Position numbers and translations under genes: made by a program
Source: Planctomycetota bacterium
GTDB lineage: Bacteria > Planctomycetota > Planctomycetia > Planctomycetales > Planctomycetaceae
Assembly (NCBI GenBank): GCA_027618475.1
Contig: JAQCEJ010000015.1
Coordinates: 1-64,000 of the forward strand
Direction of reading: 5' to 3'
Length of the DNA stretch: 64,000 bases
Notes under the pieces: model-generated
Told to the model about the DNA's origin: nothing
Databases searched by the model: none
What the model saw: only the letters and a program-made list of their open reading frames with translations
In this document: positions 39,258-47,191 of the stretch, one piece after another
Layout: every line of letters begins with the position of its first letter
Position numbering within the stretch: the first letter of the stretch is position 1

Positions 39258-39869
39258 ATGAATATCCCGACGATTTCCGTCATCACGCCAACCCTGGGAC
39301 GCGACTCGCTCACCCGAACTATGATTTCGGTTGTGCCGCAACTGGGCCCAAACGATGAATGGCTCATCGTCGCTGATGGTGCGTGTCCCGCGGCTCGTGA
39401 ACTTGTTGAACGAGCAAGCGATACACGTATCCGTTATTTCGAGTCACTCGACAATCGTTCGGCGTACGGCAATGCCCAGCGCAACGCGGCGATGAGGCAA
39501 TCGAAAAATGATTTGCTGATGTTCGTCGATGATGACGACTGGTTACTTCCCGATGCCCTCGACGCCGTCCGTCGCGAGGGAGTTCACGGCGTACCGTTGA
39601 TGTTCCGTATGGATTACCTCCCACGCAACACTCTGTTATGGCGCGTGTCGAGATTACGAGAGGCGAATGTCGGCGGTGGCATGTTCGTGACGCCCAATCG
39701 ACGCGACCGCCTCGCAGAGTGGCCCGTATATGATGATTCATACTCCGACGATTACCGAGCGAGCGATTACCAATTCATCAGCCGAACGCTGGCACTCTGG
39801 CCCGCGAACTCGCTGCGCTGGTGCCGCGATGTGATTTACTGTTGCCCTCAACACGGGAGGGGGCAATGA
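39258..39869 (+). CDS. GT2-type glycosyltransferase (short)
   Basis: 203 residues from the ATG at 39258; a TTG at 39234 is in frame. PTISVITPTLGRDSLTRTMI starts the GT-A fold, NAQRNAAMRQSKNDLLMFVDDDDWLLPDAL contains the DXD-type metal site. It is short for GT2 (usually 250-300 residues), as it stops soon after the acceptor part. The stop overlaps the ATG of the next gene (ATGA) with GGGAGGGGG just ahead, so it is translated together with the acyltransferase/glycosyltransferase fusion. It likely acts on a surface glycan. Confidence 0.8.
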   Translation: MNIPTISVITPTLGRDSLTRTMISVVPQLGPNDEWLIVADGACPAARELVERASDTRIRYFESLDNRSAYGNAQRNAAMRQSKNDLLMFVDDDDWLLPDALDAVRREGVHGVPLMFRMDYLPRNTLLWRVSRLREANVGGGMFVTPNRRDRLAEWPVYDDSYSDDYRASDYQFISRTLALWPANSLRWCRDVIYCCPQHGRGQ

Positions 39870-41026
39870 ACGATGTCCAGAGATGCGATTCATCGCTCGT
39901 CCCATCGTTATCGCTCTACATCGAAGAGGACGACGAGCAGACCGTCATTCATCCGTCGGCCAACATCTACAATTCCATAATCGGTGCGGGCACCCGCATC
40001 GCTGCCTTTGTCGAAATCGGCGGCTCGCACATCGGGCGCCGCTGTAAAATTCAGGCCCATGCGTATCTTCCGCCGGGCGTGACGCTGAAGGATGACGTCT
40101 TTATCGGACCAGGGGTACGGTTCACAAACGATCGGCATCCGCGAACCGGCGAATTATGGACGCCGCTCGAAACTTATGTCGGGCAAGGGGCTTCGATCGG
40201 TGCCGGGGCGATCATTCTGCCGGGACTGACCATCGGTGCCAACGCCGTTGTCGGTGCGGGAAGTGTCGTGACGCACGATGTGCTACCGGGAGAAACAGTC
40301 GTGGGGAATCCGGCAAGACATCATCCGATCGGCATTTCGCCATTACGTATATATCAGCCAGACTCAGATTCCGACGTATTGATGATTTTACAACCGCGAA
40401 AGATCCCTCAAGCGATCGAATCACTCGAACGCCTGCCGATCGATAAAGTCTGGTTCCGCGCGATGACGGAATCCGAACTGCAGCCGAAGATCAATCGGTT
40501 CATCGCTGAGACGAACTACAAAAACTACCTGATCGTATCGGACGACGTCTGTGTCACGCCGGAGGCGCTCGCGAAAGTGCGCGAGCTGTTGCGATTGTTT
40601 CCGGCGGCGACCGGTTACTGCAGGGTCGATTCGCGCAGTCCACAGGTCAATCTCACGCGCCGTCCTGTGACGTTGACCAACCACAAATTCCCCGAATGGG
40701 CTGATTACGACTTCTTTCATTTCGACGACGTGCAGAAAATTGCCGATCCGTTTCTCTCGTGGTTCGGCGGTTGGTCACTGACGGGATTGCGCCGCGAGTT
40801 ATGGCTCGAATTTCCCTTCTACGTCAACGCCGTGACGAAAGCGCAAACCGACTTCGAAACGGCGTATCGTCTGGCGCACGCGGGGATCCCCTTCATCACG
40901 CACCGCGATACTTATATCGAGCACCTCAAACGCAACAGCCGTGACATGCGCAAAGAGCACTGGCTAATCGGCAAGCAGCAGCCGAGCGTCGACTGGCAGA
41001 GACAAGAGTCAGAAAGTCTTCGCTAA
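39866..41026 (+). CDS. Hexapeptide (LbH) acyltransferase fused to a glycosyltransferase-like domain
   Basis: 386 residues from the ATG at 39866. Residues about 25-150 form a left-handed beta-helix of hexapeptide repeats: VIHPSANIYNSIIGAGTRI, GSHIGRRCKIQAHAYLPPGV, SIGAGAIILPGLTIGANAVVG and the closing GNPARHHPIGI, as in WbbJ/WecD-type O- or N-acetyltransferases. From about residue 170 to the end is a second domain (NYLIVSDDVCVTPEALAKV, FLSWFGGWSLTGLRRELW) with a GT-A-like look including a DD metal site. A bifunctional sugar-modifying enzyme acting with the preceding GT2 is the natural reading. The second domain's family is not certain. Confidence 0.75.
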   Translation: MNDVQRCDSSLVPSLSLYIEEDDEQTVIHPSANIYNSIIGAGTRIAAFVEIGGSHIGRRCKIQAHAYLPPGVTLKDDVFIGPGVRFTNDRHPRTGELWTPLETYVGQGASIGAGAIILPGLTIGANAVVGAGSVVTHDVLPGETVVGNPARHHPIGISPLRIYQPDSDSDVLMILQPRKIPQAIESLERLPIDKVWFRAMTESELQPKINRFIAETNYKNYLIVSDDVCVTPEALAKVRELLRLFPAATGYCRVDSRSPQVNLTRRPVTLTNHKFPEWADYDFFHFDDVQKIADPFLSWFGGWSLTGLRRELWLEFPFYVNAVTKAQTDFETAYRLAHAGIPFITHRDTYIEHLKRNSRDMRKEHWLIGKQQPSVDWQRQESESLR

Positions 41027-41047
41027 CCATCGTCACGTCATAACGAG

Positions 41048-41068
41048 CGGCGGGGTTTATCCCCGCCG
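41048..41068 (+). terminator. GC-rich hairpin after the fusion gene
   Basis: CGGCGGGG (41048-41055) pairs perfectly with CCCCGCCG (41061-41068) over a five-base loop. It lies 22 bases after the stop and is followed by a T-rich but interrupted tail (GGTTGTTCTTTG), so it is a plausible but not ideal terminator. Confidence 0.45.
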
Positions 41069-41091
41069 TGGTTGTTCTTTGTCAGCGGGGT

Positions 41092-41307
41092 GGGTGGCTG
41101 GGGCGCTCACCAGCGAACGAGAGCCTGAAAAGCATCGGCTGCGCAGAACAAGACGACCGAGAGACAGCGTTCACGGCCCCAGTCGAACGACATTCGTCGT
41201 CATCGACACGATCGACTGGGGCCATGAACGCGATGGATAGCATGAGGACGTAATTCGCGATCGTTATATTTTCGGTCGCAAACGATTCACTCGCGCCCCA
41301 GCCACCC
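41092..41307. repeat. Nested inverted-repeat element (MITE-like)
   Basis: Outer arms GGGTGGCTGGGGCGC (41092-41106) and its exact complement (41293-41307) enclose 216 bases. Inner arms at 41167-41185 and 41213-41231 match at 18 of 19 positions (core GGCCCCAGTCG/CGACTGGGGCC). No transposase is encoded inside. It lies between two convergent genes, where it may act as a double-sided terminator or be a non-autonomous mobile element. Confidence 0.7.
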
Positions 41308-41327
41308 GCCGCCCCCAATCCCTCCGC

Positions 41328-42791
41328 TCATGCCAAGATCGGTTTCACCACATTCCCGTGCACGTCGGTCAGGCGGTAGTACCGGCCCTGGAATTTGAAC
41401 GTCAGCTTCGTGTGATCGATTCCAAGGCAGTTCAACATCGTGGCGTGCAGGTCGTGTACATGCACCGGATCTTTGACGATGTTGTAACTGAAGTCGTCGG
41501 TCTCGCCGTACGATATGCCCGGTTTGATCCCGCCGCCGGCCAGCCAGTAGGTGAAACAACGCGGATGATGATCGCGACCGTAATCGTCTGCCGTCAGCGT
41601 CCCCTGACAATAGACGGTACGGCCGAATTCGCCTCCCCAGACCACCAGCGTATCGTCGAGCATGCCGCGCTGTTTGAGATCGTTGATGAGCGCAGCGGCC
41701 GGTTGATCGACGTCGCTCGCTTGACCGGCAATCGCCTTCGGCAAGTTGAGATGCTGATCCCAACCGCGATGAAACAACTGCACAAACCGCACGCCGCGCT
41801 CGGCGAGTCGTCGCGCGAGCAGACAGTTGTATGCAAACGTGCCGGGCTGAGTCGCATTCGGCCCGTACATTTCGAGCGTCTCTTTTGTCTCATGCGAGAT
41901 TTCGGTCAGTTCAGGAACCGACGTCTGCATGCGATACGCGAGTTCGTACTGGCTGATGCGCGTCGCAATCTCGGGGTCGCCGACATCGTCGAGCTTGAGT
42001 TTGTTGAGAGCCGAAAGATCGTCGAGCATCCGCCGCCGCGTCCCCGAATCGACTCCCGGCGGGTTGTTGAGATACAACACCGGTTCGCCGATCGAACGAA
42101 ACTTGACTCCCTGATAGCGCGACGGCAAGAACCCGCTCCCCCATAGACGATCGTACAATGGCTGACCATTGGGAATTCCCGTGCCGATCGAAATCATCGT
42201 CACGAACGCCGGCAGATCGTCATTGTCGCTGCCGAGTCCGTACGAAAGCCAGGCCCCCATGCTCGGCCGTCCGGCGAGTTGATTCCCCGTCTGAAAGAAC
42301 GTCACCGCCGGGTCGTGGTTGATCGCCTCGGTGTGAATCGTCTTGATGAAGCACAAATCGTCGGCGACTTTGGCGATGTTCGGCAGCAACTCGCTGAGCC
42401 AGGCCCCCGATTCACCATGCTGCGTGAATTTGAATTTCGTCGGCGCGATGGGAAACTTCGTCTGCTGTGCCGTCATACCGGTGAGCCGTTGCCCCTTGCG
42501 AATCGAATCGGGCAAATCGACGCCTCGCATCTCGGCGAGTTTCGGCTTGTAGTCATACAGATCAAGTTGTGACGGTGCCCCCGACTGAAACAGATAAATC
42601 ACCCGCTTCGCCCGCGGCATGAAATTCGGGAACCCCGGCTGCCCGGTCTCGGCAACTGCGGACTGCTGCAACCCGTCCTTCTGCAAAAGCGTCGCCAGCG
42701 CCGCCGTGCCGAGTCCGAATTTGCCAAGAAACTGCCGACGGGCCAGGTTGATGGAGGGACTGGTTTCGTTTGATTCGGTGAGTAAATTCAT
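41328..42791 (-). CDS. DUF1501 protein, Tat-exported
   Basis: 487 residues from the ATG at 42791, preceded by [27 protein letters not shown] at residues 18-37 is a twin-arginine signal. The alkaline-phosphatase-like DUF1501 domain has [40 protein letters not shown] and [12 protein letters not shown] (the GEFGR signature), then [11 protein letters not shown] with metal-binding residues. DUF1501 genes usually sit next to a DUF1553/PSD1 cytochrome gene; here the upstream neighbour on the same strand is missing and repeat DNA takes its place. Family function is not known. Confidence 0.9.
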   Translation of the reverse strand: MNLLTESNETSPSINLARRQFLGKFGLGTAALATLLQKDGLQQSAVAETGQPGFPNFMPRAKRVIYLFQSGAPSQLDLYDYKPKLAEMRGVDLPDSIRKGQRLTGMTAQQTKFPIAPTKFKFTQHGESGAWLSELLPNIAKVADDLCFIKTIHTEAINHDPAVTFFQTGNQLAGRPSMGAWLSYGLGSDNDDLPAFVTMISIGTGIPNGQPLYDRLWGSGFLPSRYQGVKFRSIGEPVLYLNNPPGVDSGTRRRMLDDLSALNKLKLDDVGDPEIATRISQYELAYRMQTSVPELTEISHETKETLEMYGPNATQPGTFAYNCLLARRLAERGVRFVQLFHRGWDQHLNLPKAIAGQASDVDQPAAALINDLKQRGMLDDTLVVWGGEFGRTVYCQGTLTADDYGRDHHPRCFTYWLAGGGIKPGISYGETDDFSYNIVKDPVHVHDLHATMLNCLGIDHTKLTFKFQGRYYRLTDVHGNVVKPILA

Positions 42792-42934
42792 ATCGCAACG
42801 CTCCCTGTGAGATGGAGAGAGAGGAGGTCTGCCAGCATTTAGGATATCCGACCGGAGCAGCGAATGTCAAAGTCGGCCTCTCATTCCCGCTAAGATCACA
42901 ACCATAAGTCGGTCGGGTGCCGTGAGCAGAAATC

Positions 42935-42985
42935 TTCACCTCTCCCGTTGGGAGAGGTCGGCTGCATCGCAGCCGGGTGAGGGGA
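42935..42985. repeat. REP-like double hairpin
   Basis: Two perfect hairpins in a row: CCTCTCCC-GTT-GGGAGAGG (42939-42957) and CGGCTGC-ATC-GCAGCCG (42959-42975), with flanking CACC/GGTG that could close over both. A weaker relative with CACCCTCTCCC lies near 43050-43075. This type of CTCTCCC/GGGAGAG string is a common dispersed repeat in many genomes. Confidence 0.7.
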
Positions 42986-43197
42986 GGGGGGGACGTTGAT
43001 TCGTCCTTGCTTACATTCGAACGTCGAACGCTCCCCGCACCCGGTCGCCTCGCGACCACCCTCTCCCGCCGGGCGAAGGTTGTTGGATCCCGCAAAAATC
43101 GCAGCCATGAGACGCTCGGTTGTGAGAAGCCAAACCACCGAATCGCCTGTTTTCAATACCCGAATGCCCCCCCCTCTGTCTGCAATTTTAGTATCGG

Positions 43198-43226
43198 TTG
43201 ACGACCACCCTCGACGCGACTATAAC
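43198..43226 (+). promoter_or_regulatory. Sigma-70 promoter for the small basic secreted protein
   Basis: TTGACG (43198-43203), exactly 17 bases, then TATAAC (43221-43226), each one mismatch from consensus. It lies 49 bases before the start at 43275. Confidence 0.7.
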
Positions 43227-43274
43227 GGACCCCCTTCCGTCCATTGAATTCACCACGACTCGGAGGTCGATCCC

Positions 43275-43463
43275 ATGCGATTCGCAACTCTTGCCGCTGC
43301 ACTGCTGGTAGCTGTTATTCTCTCAACCGTCGTCGCTGAACCGATTCAGGCTGGTTACAAAAGTAAGCGAACCACAGTAACGGCTTCAACCAAGACGACG
43401 AAGACGGTCAAGAGATTCTTGATCTTCCGCAGGGTCGTCCGTACCCAGACGGTCAGACGCTAG
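43275..43463 (+). CDS. Small basic secreted protein
   Basis: 62 residues. The ATG is preceded by CGGAGGT at a good distance, and by a near-consensus promoter. Residues 1-27 are a signal peptide ending AEPIQA-GY (Ala-x-Ala-like). The mature part of about 35 residues is almost only Lys, Arg, Thr, Val and Ser, with a net charge well above +10. Thus it might bind DNA, acidic polysaccharide or the membrane surface; no family recognised. The clear promoter, ribosome-binding site and following hairpin make it a convincing gene in spite of its size. Confidence 0.75.
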   Translation: MRFATLAAALLVAVILSTVVAEPIQAGYKSKRTTVTASTKTTKTVKRFLIFRRVVRTQTVRR

Positions 43464-43503
43464 GCATTTATCACGCGGATCCCCCCTGTGGTGTTCCGCA
43501 ACC

Positions 43504-43551
43504 GCACTGCCGGGCATGCCGGCAGTGCCACGCTTTTTCAACGGGCTGTTA
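43504..43551. repeat. Hairpin plus TTTTTCAACGGGCTGTTA repeat end
   Basis: A 10-bp perfect stem GCACTGCCGG/CCGGCAGTGC (43504-43513 with 43519-43528) is followed by CTTTTTC. It can terminate the small basic protein's transcript. The tail TTTTCAACGGGCTGTTA is identical to the right end of the element at 6065-6194, so this is a shorter second copy of that family. Its last bases overlap the stop of the minus-strand gene that follows. Confidence 0.7.
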
Positions 43552-44101
43552 TTGCTGACCGCCCCAGATAGACCGCACAGATGAGCGGTTTCTCCGGTAT
43601 CAGATGATGGACCATCAGGTCGGTCTCCTGCCCCTTAGCGAGGCCATAAACAAAGCCGGAGCTTGGCAACTTCACTCGCACCGTCCGCTCCTCCCCCTGT
43701 GCGGTATAGCGAAGGATCGCGTAGTAGGAACGGCGTGTTTTGTGCTTGAATGTGTGGCTGTCGCTGCTGCTCGATGTGGTCACGACGACATCAATATTTT
43801 CGACCAGCCCTCTGATGACCGTCCCCTCCTTGAAGATTTTTCTGACCCACCTCCAGCGCCTGAGCAGTATCAGCAGCCCCACTCCAGACATCACGATTCC
43901 CCCAATCGCCCCTACCTTCGCGATCGCGACGTCGAACGAGTTATCAATCGGCGGCGGTGGCGACGAGACGGGCTGAGATACCCAGTACATTCCCACGGCT
44001 ACCACCACTCCGAAGGCAGCCACATTCGCCGCTCGCTGGAAAGTGAGATCATGCCTATAGAGCGACAAAAGACCGGGAATCACAGGGGGAGTGGAATTCA
44101 T
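43538..44101 (-). CDS. Membrane protein, DUF3592-like
   Basis: 187 residues from the ATG at 44101; a GTG at 44149 is in frame. Two membrane helices (about residues 23-42 and 58-80) precede a soluble part with RRSYYAILRYTAQGEERTV and a final LICAVYLGRSA strand. The fold outline (two helices, then a beta domain with a proposed tripartite loop) resembles DUF3592 proteins; this is a moderate guess. Ser-rich VVTTSSSSDSHTF may be a loop. It lies downstream of the DUF5989 gene but with a 250-base gap. Confidence 0.55.
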   Translation of the reverse strand: MNSTPPVIPGLLSLYRHDLTFQRAANVAAFGVVVAVGMYWVSQPVSSPPPPIDNSFDVAIAKVGAIGGIVMSGVGLLILLRRWRWVRKIFKEGTVIRGLVENIDVVVTTSSSSDSHTFKHKTRRSYYAILRYTAQGEERTVRVKLPSSGFVYGLAKGQETDLMVHHLIPEKPLICAVYLGRSAITAR

Positions 44102-44359
44102 AGGAATTAATTCACCGTGCCTGATGTTGTTCGAGACAATGACATTCACATTCCGAAAATGAACTCAAAGAAACGGCAGATGGCCTGGAACTCTCGTGCG
44201 TGTTCAGATTCATGTCAGGCAACGCTGAATGGTAAACATTACATCACCACCGCTCGCGATTGTCAATTCAGAGCATGATCGCAGAAGTCTCGCATCGATG
44301 AGATGTACGACTGACCCAGAGTTGTCAGTCGTGACACCGGGGAGTTCGCCGTCAAACCG

Positions 44360-44620
44360 TTAGAACAACGTATAAATGAACGGTGCTACGGCGGTCGAAC
44401 TGAGGACGACCAACAGGCCGACGAGCATCAGTACCACGATGATCGGCGTCAGCCACCACTTTTTGTTGTTCAACAAAAAGTCGACAAACTCGGCAAACAT
44501 GCCTGGTTGCTGCTGCTGCGCTTCGCGGGCAAAGTCGTTCGAGCCAGCGGAAGGGTTCGGCACGGCAGGTGGCGATTCGGAAGATTTCGAAGTCATGTCG
44601 GCAGCGGCGTTTTCGGTCAT
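44360..44620 (-). CDS. DUF5989 (SxtK-like) small membrane protein
   Basis: 86 residues. The last 45 hold the DUF5989 signature: FVDFLLNNKKWWLTPIIVVL followed by MLVGLLVVLSSTAVAPFIYT and the terminal LF. A polar, Pro/Gln-rich N-terminal half of about 40 residues is an addition to the usual 50-residue form. One membrane helix. In saxitoxin clusters the equivalent (SxtK) sits by SxtI and SxtJ. It is third in this minus-strand cassette, 42 bases after the SxtJ-like gene. Confidence 0.8.
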   Translation of the reverse strand: MTENAAADMTSKSSESPPAVPNPSAGSNDFAREAQQQQPGMFAEFVDFLLNNKKWWLTPIIVVLMLVGLLVVLSSTAVAPFIYTLF

Positions 44621-44662
44621 TGGTCAAATTCCAGAAGTAAGCACTCTCACTCGCGATCATGG

Positions 44663-45082
44663 CTAATATTGCTGAAAATATCGTTTCGACGACGTTGCCG
44701 GCGTCCGCTTTTGCCAATAGGTGGCTGCCGACTTGTCGATGCTTCGTTTCATCGGGTCATAACCGAACAACTTCATCATAATCGCCAACGGAGTGATCAC
44801 CAAGTAAAATATCCCGCCGAGCAGCAGGTGCGAGAGAGTCCAACCGATGGGATACGTCACGATCATCATGCCGACGTAAACAATGCGGCCGAACGGCGGA
44901 ACAAAATATCCTGTCACGCTGAGAAAGAGTGCGACGACGAAAATTGAAAGGGAGACCGTGGGGTCGCCGGTTTTTGCGTACGCGACGCCGGCGAACAGCG
45001 TACCGAAAATCGTCAGCAATACGCAAAACTGCTGCAGCATCTTCTTTGGCGGGTTCCAGTTGACGTTCATCACAGCCATCAA
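44663..45082 (-). CDS. SxtJ-family membrane protein
   Basis: 139 residues (start at 45082; 45070 also possible). Three to four membrane helices: LLTIFGTLFAGVAYA, LSIFVVALFLSVTGYFV, RIVYVGMMIVTYPIGWTLSH, LLGGIFYLVITPLAIMMKLF. The end DPMKRSIDKSAATYWQKR is the SxtJ signature. Role unknown; it always seems to accompany a carbamoyltransferase and DUF5989, so it may tether or deliver the substrate of the carbamoyltransferase at the membrane. Ten bases separate it from the carbamoyltransferase stop. Confidence 0.85.
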   Translation of the reverse strand: MMAVMNVNWNPPKKMLQQFCVLLTIFGTLFAGVAYAKTGDPTVSLSIFVVALFLSVTGYFVPPFGRIVYVGMMIVTYPIGWTLSHLLLGGIFYLVITPLAIMMKLFGYDPMKRSIDKSAATYWQKRTPATSSKRYFQQY

Positions 45083-45092
45083 ATGATTACTT

Positions 45093-46925
45093 TCAATCGA
45101 GTTTGAATTGTTGCAGATACCCTTCGGTATCGTGGTCGGTTTTCTTCTGTTCGGACTTCAGCAGCACGCAGTTTTCGAGAACGAGCACATCCATATTGGT
45201 CGCCAGGAAACATCGCAAAGCGTGGGGGGGTGACATCACGATCGGTTCACCGCGAACGTTGAAACTGGTGTTGATCAGCACGGGACACCCCGTCTGACGT
45301 TCGAATTCCTTGATCAGTTTGTAGTACCGGCCGTGACGCCGTTCGTCGACAGTCTGCACGCGGGCCGAGTAATCGACGTGAGTGATAGCGGGAACAACCG
45401 ACCGCTGCACTTTGAGAAGTTCGATTCCTTTTTTGTCGGCGTGTGCACCGTTGAGTTCGATCCGTTTCGACTCTTGCACCGGGGCTACAAGCAGCATGTA
45501 TGGGCTTTGTTCGTGCGGACGCATCTCGAAAAATTCGTCGACCCGTTCTTCGAGAACCGCCGGCGCGAACGGGCGAAACGATTCGCGAAATTTGATTTTG
45601 ACATTCATCACCGTTTGCATCGCCGTGCTGCGAGGATCCCCGAGAATGCTGCGACAACCGAGTGCTCTCGGGCCGAACTCCATTCGCCCCTGCACCCAGC
45701 CGACCACTTTTTCGTCGGCGATGAGTCTGGCAACTTCAGAGCAGAGTTCGTCTTCGTTCGGGTAATGATGATAAGGAATTCCCTCGCGATCGAGGAATTC
45801 TCGAACTTCGGTATCGGTGAATTTCGGGCCCAGCAGCGAACCACGTTGAGTGTCGCGTTGTTTGACCACACGCGGCTTTTCGAGTAATTGATGCCAGATG
45901 AACTGCGCGACGCCCAGAGCGCCGCCGGCGTCGCCGGCCGCGGGTTGAATCCATAATTCATCGAACGGACCGTCTCGCAAGATGCGTCCGTTGGCGACGC
46001 AGTTGAGCGCCACCCCGCCGGCGAGACAGAGTTTTTTTATTCCGGTTTCTGAGTGCACATGACGAGCTGCACGCAGCATAATCTCATCGGTGACGTGTTG
46101 AATCGAAGCGGCGATATCCATATCGCGCTCGGTGACGGTTGACTCGGGGGAACGAGGCGGTCCGCCAAAGAGAGTGTGAAACTTCTCGGACGTCATCGTC
46201 AGGCCGCTGAGATAATTGAAGTACGACATATCCATGCGAAATGAGCCGTCGGCCTTAAGGTCGATGACGTTGTCGAGAATCCGATCGACGTACTTCGGCT
46301 TACCGTACGGAGCGAGACCCATCAGTTTGTATTCACCCGAGTTGACACGAAAGCCGCAGTAATACGTGAAGGCCGAGTAAAGCAACCCCGGCGAATGGGG
46401 AAAGCGAAGTTCGTGCGTCAGTTCGATACGGTTCCCTTTTCCGATACCGTAACTGGCGGTCGCCCATTCGCCGACGCCGTCCATCGTGAGTATCGCCGCT
46501 TCGTCGAACGGCGAAGGAAAAAAGGCGCTCGCCGCGTGAGACTCGTGATGTTCGGTGAAGACATATCGCCCTTTGTAGGCATGATTAAGTCCGCGATTGA
46601 GTTCGCCGCGCAAATACAATTTCTGTTTGACCCAGACCGGGATCGCCGTCAGAAATGAATGAAACCCGCGCGGGGCGACAGCGAGATACGTTTCGAGCCG
46701 TTCGAATTTGAGAAACGGCTTGTCATAAAAGCCAACGAAGTCGATCTGTGCTGGCGTGAGACCCGCTTCTTTGAGGCAATATTCGATGGCCAGAGTGGGA
46801 AAATTCGGATCGTGCTTGATGCGGGTAAAACGTTCTTCCTGGGCGGCCGCCACAATCTCTCCATCAACGACAAGCGCCGCAGCGGAGTCGTGATAAAACG
46901 CGGAAATACCCAGAATAGCCGTCAT
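45093..46925 (-). CDS. Carbamoyltransferase (NodU/TobZ/SxtI family)
   Basis: 610 residues. The N-terminal Kae1-like domain has ILGISAFYHDSAAALVVDGE, the metal-binding HHESHAASAFFPSPF (near 126-140), LTMDGVGEWATASYG, and GGVALNCVANGRIL near 305. The C-terminal YrdC-like part has GRMEFGPRALGCRSILGDPR and LINTSFNVRGEPIV. The enzyme makes carbamoyl-adenylate from carbamoyl phosphate and ATP and passes the carbamoyl group to a hydroxyl of a sugar or other acceptor. The acceptor is unknown. It is first of a three-gene minus-strand unit with SxtJ-like and DUF5989 proteins. Confidence 0.93.
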   Translation of the reverse strand: MTAILGISAFYHDSAAALVVDGEIVAAAQEERFTRIKHDPNFPTLAIEYCLKEAGLTPAQIDFVGFYDKPFLKFERLETYLAVAPRGFHSFLTAIPVWVKQKLYLRGELNRGLNHAYKGRYVFTEHHESHAASAFFPSPFDEAAILTMDGVGEWATASYGIGKGNRIELTHELRFPHSPGLLYSAFTYYCGFRVNSGEYKLMGLAPYGKPKYVDRILDNVIDLKADGSFRMDMSYFNYLSGLTMTSEKFHTLFGGPPRSPESTVTERDMDIAASIQHVTDEIMLRAARHVHSETGIKKLCLAGGVALNCVANGRILRDGPFDELWIQPAAGDAGGALGVAQFIWHQLLEKPRVVKQRDTQRGSLLGPKFTDTEVREFLDREGIPYHHYPNEDELCSEVARLIADEKVVGWVQGRMEFGPRALGCRSILGDPRSTAMQTVMNVKIKFRESFRPFAPAVLEERVDEFFEMRPHEQSPYMLLVAPVQESKRIELNGAHADKKGIELLKVQRSVVPAITHVDYSARVQTVDERRHGRYYKLIKEFERQTGCPVLINTSFNVRGEPIVMSPPHALRCFLATNMDVLVLENCVLLKSEQKKTDHDTEGYLQQFKLD

Positions 46926-47191
46926 GATGATTTATAATCGAGAGACAATAGGACGTGACATGCGCGATCGTTCAATAGCATGATATGCTAGCCGATGGAG
47001 AACGCAAAGGGGGAGAGCAGATCGGATTCGATAGCCGGTTTTCGATAGTTCACGTCTCACCACCGGAGCTGTTTGTTGTGAGTGTCACGAGCAGCACAGC
47101 CGTCATTTTCGATATCACCGACGCATACGGGGGACAATCGACACGCCATCGCTAAGCCGGTTTGATTGCCGGATGACCCCGACGGAGATGT
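46926..47191. other. Gene-free spacer upstream of carbamoyltransferase
   Basis: The 266 bases between two minus-strand genes contain no recognised ORF. A TTGAAC/TATTGT pair near 46940-46965 on the minus strand has poor spacing, and the TATAAA near 46930 lacks a partner. Nothing firm can be called. Confidence 0.3.

Larger units (their letters stand above)
42792..43274. other. Gene-free region with REP-like hairpins and promoter
   Basis: The 480 bases contain a REP-like hairpin pair at 42935-42985 and a related partial copy near 43029-43080, then a sigma-70 promoter at 43198-43226 (each listed or discussed separately). An open minus-strand frame crossing it only reads through the repeats (SPHPAAMQPTSPNGRGEDF) and is not a supported gene. 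Confidence 0.55.

Noticed and set aside
41082-41318. Minus-strand small ORF inside the inverted-repeat element
   Set aside because: Its sequence is dictated by the inverted repeats (for example both ends contain the GGWG/HPPR reading of the arms); no ribosome-binding site.
42896-43156. Minus-strand small ORF across REP-like hairpins
   Set aside because: Peptide SPHPAAMQPTSPNGRGEDF is the usual translation of this class of repeats, not a protein.
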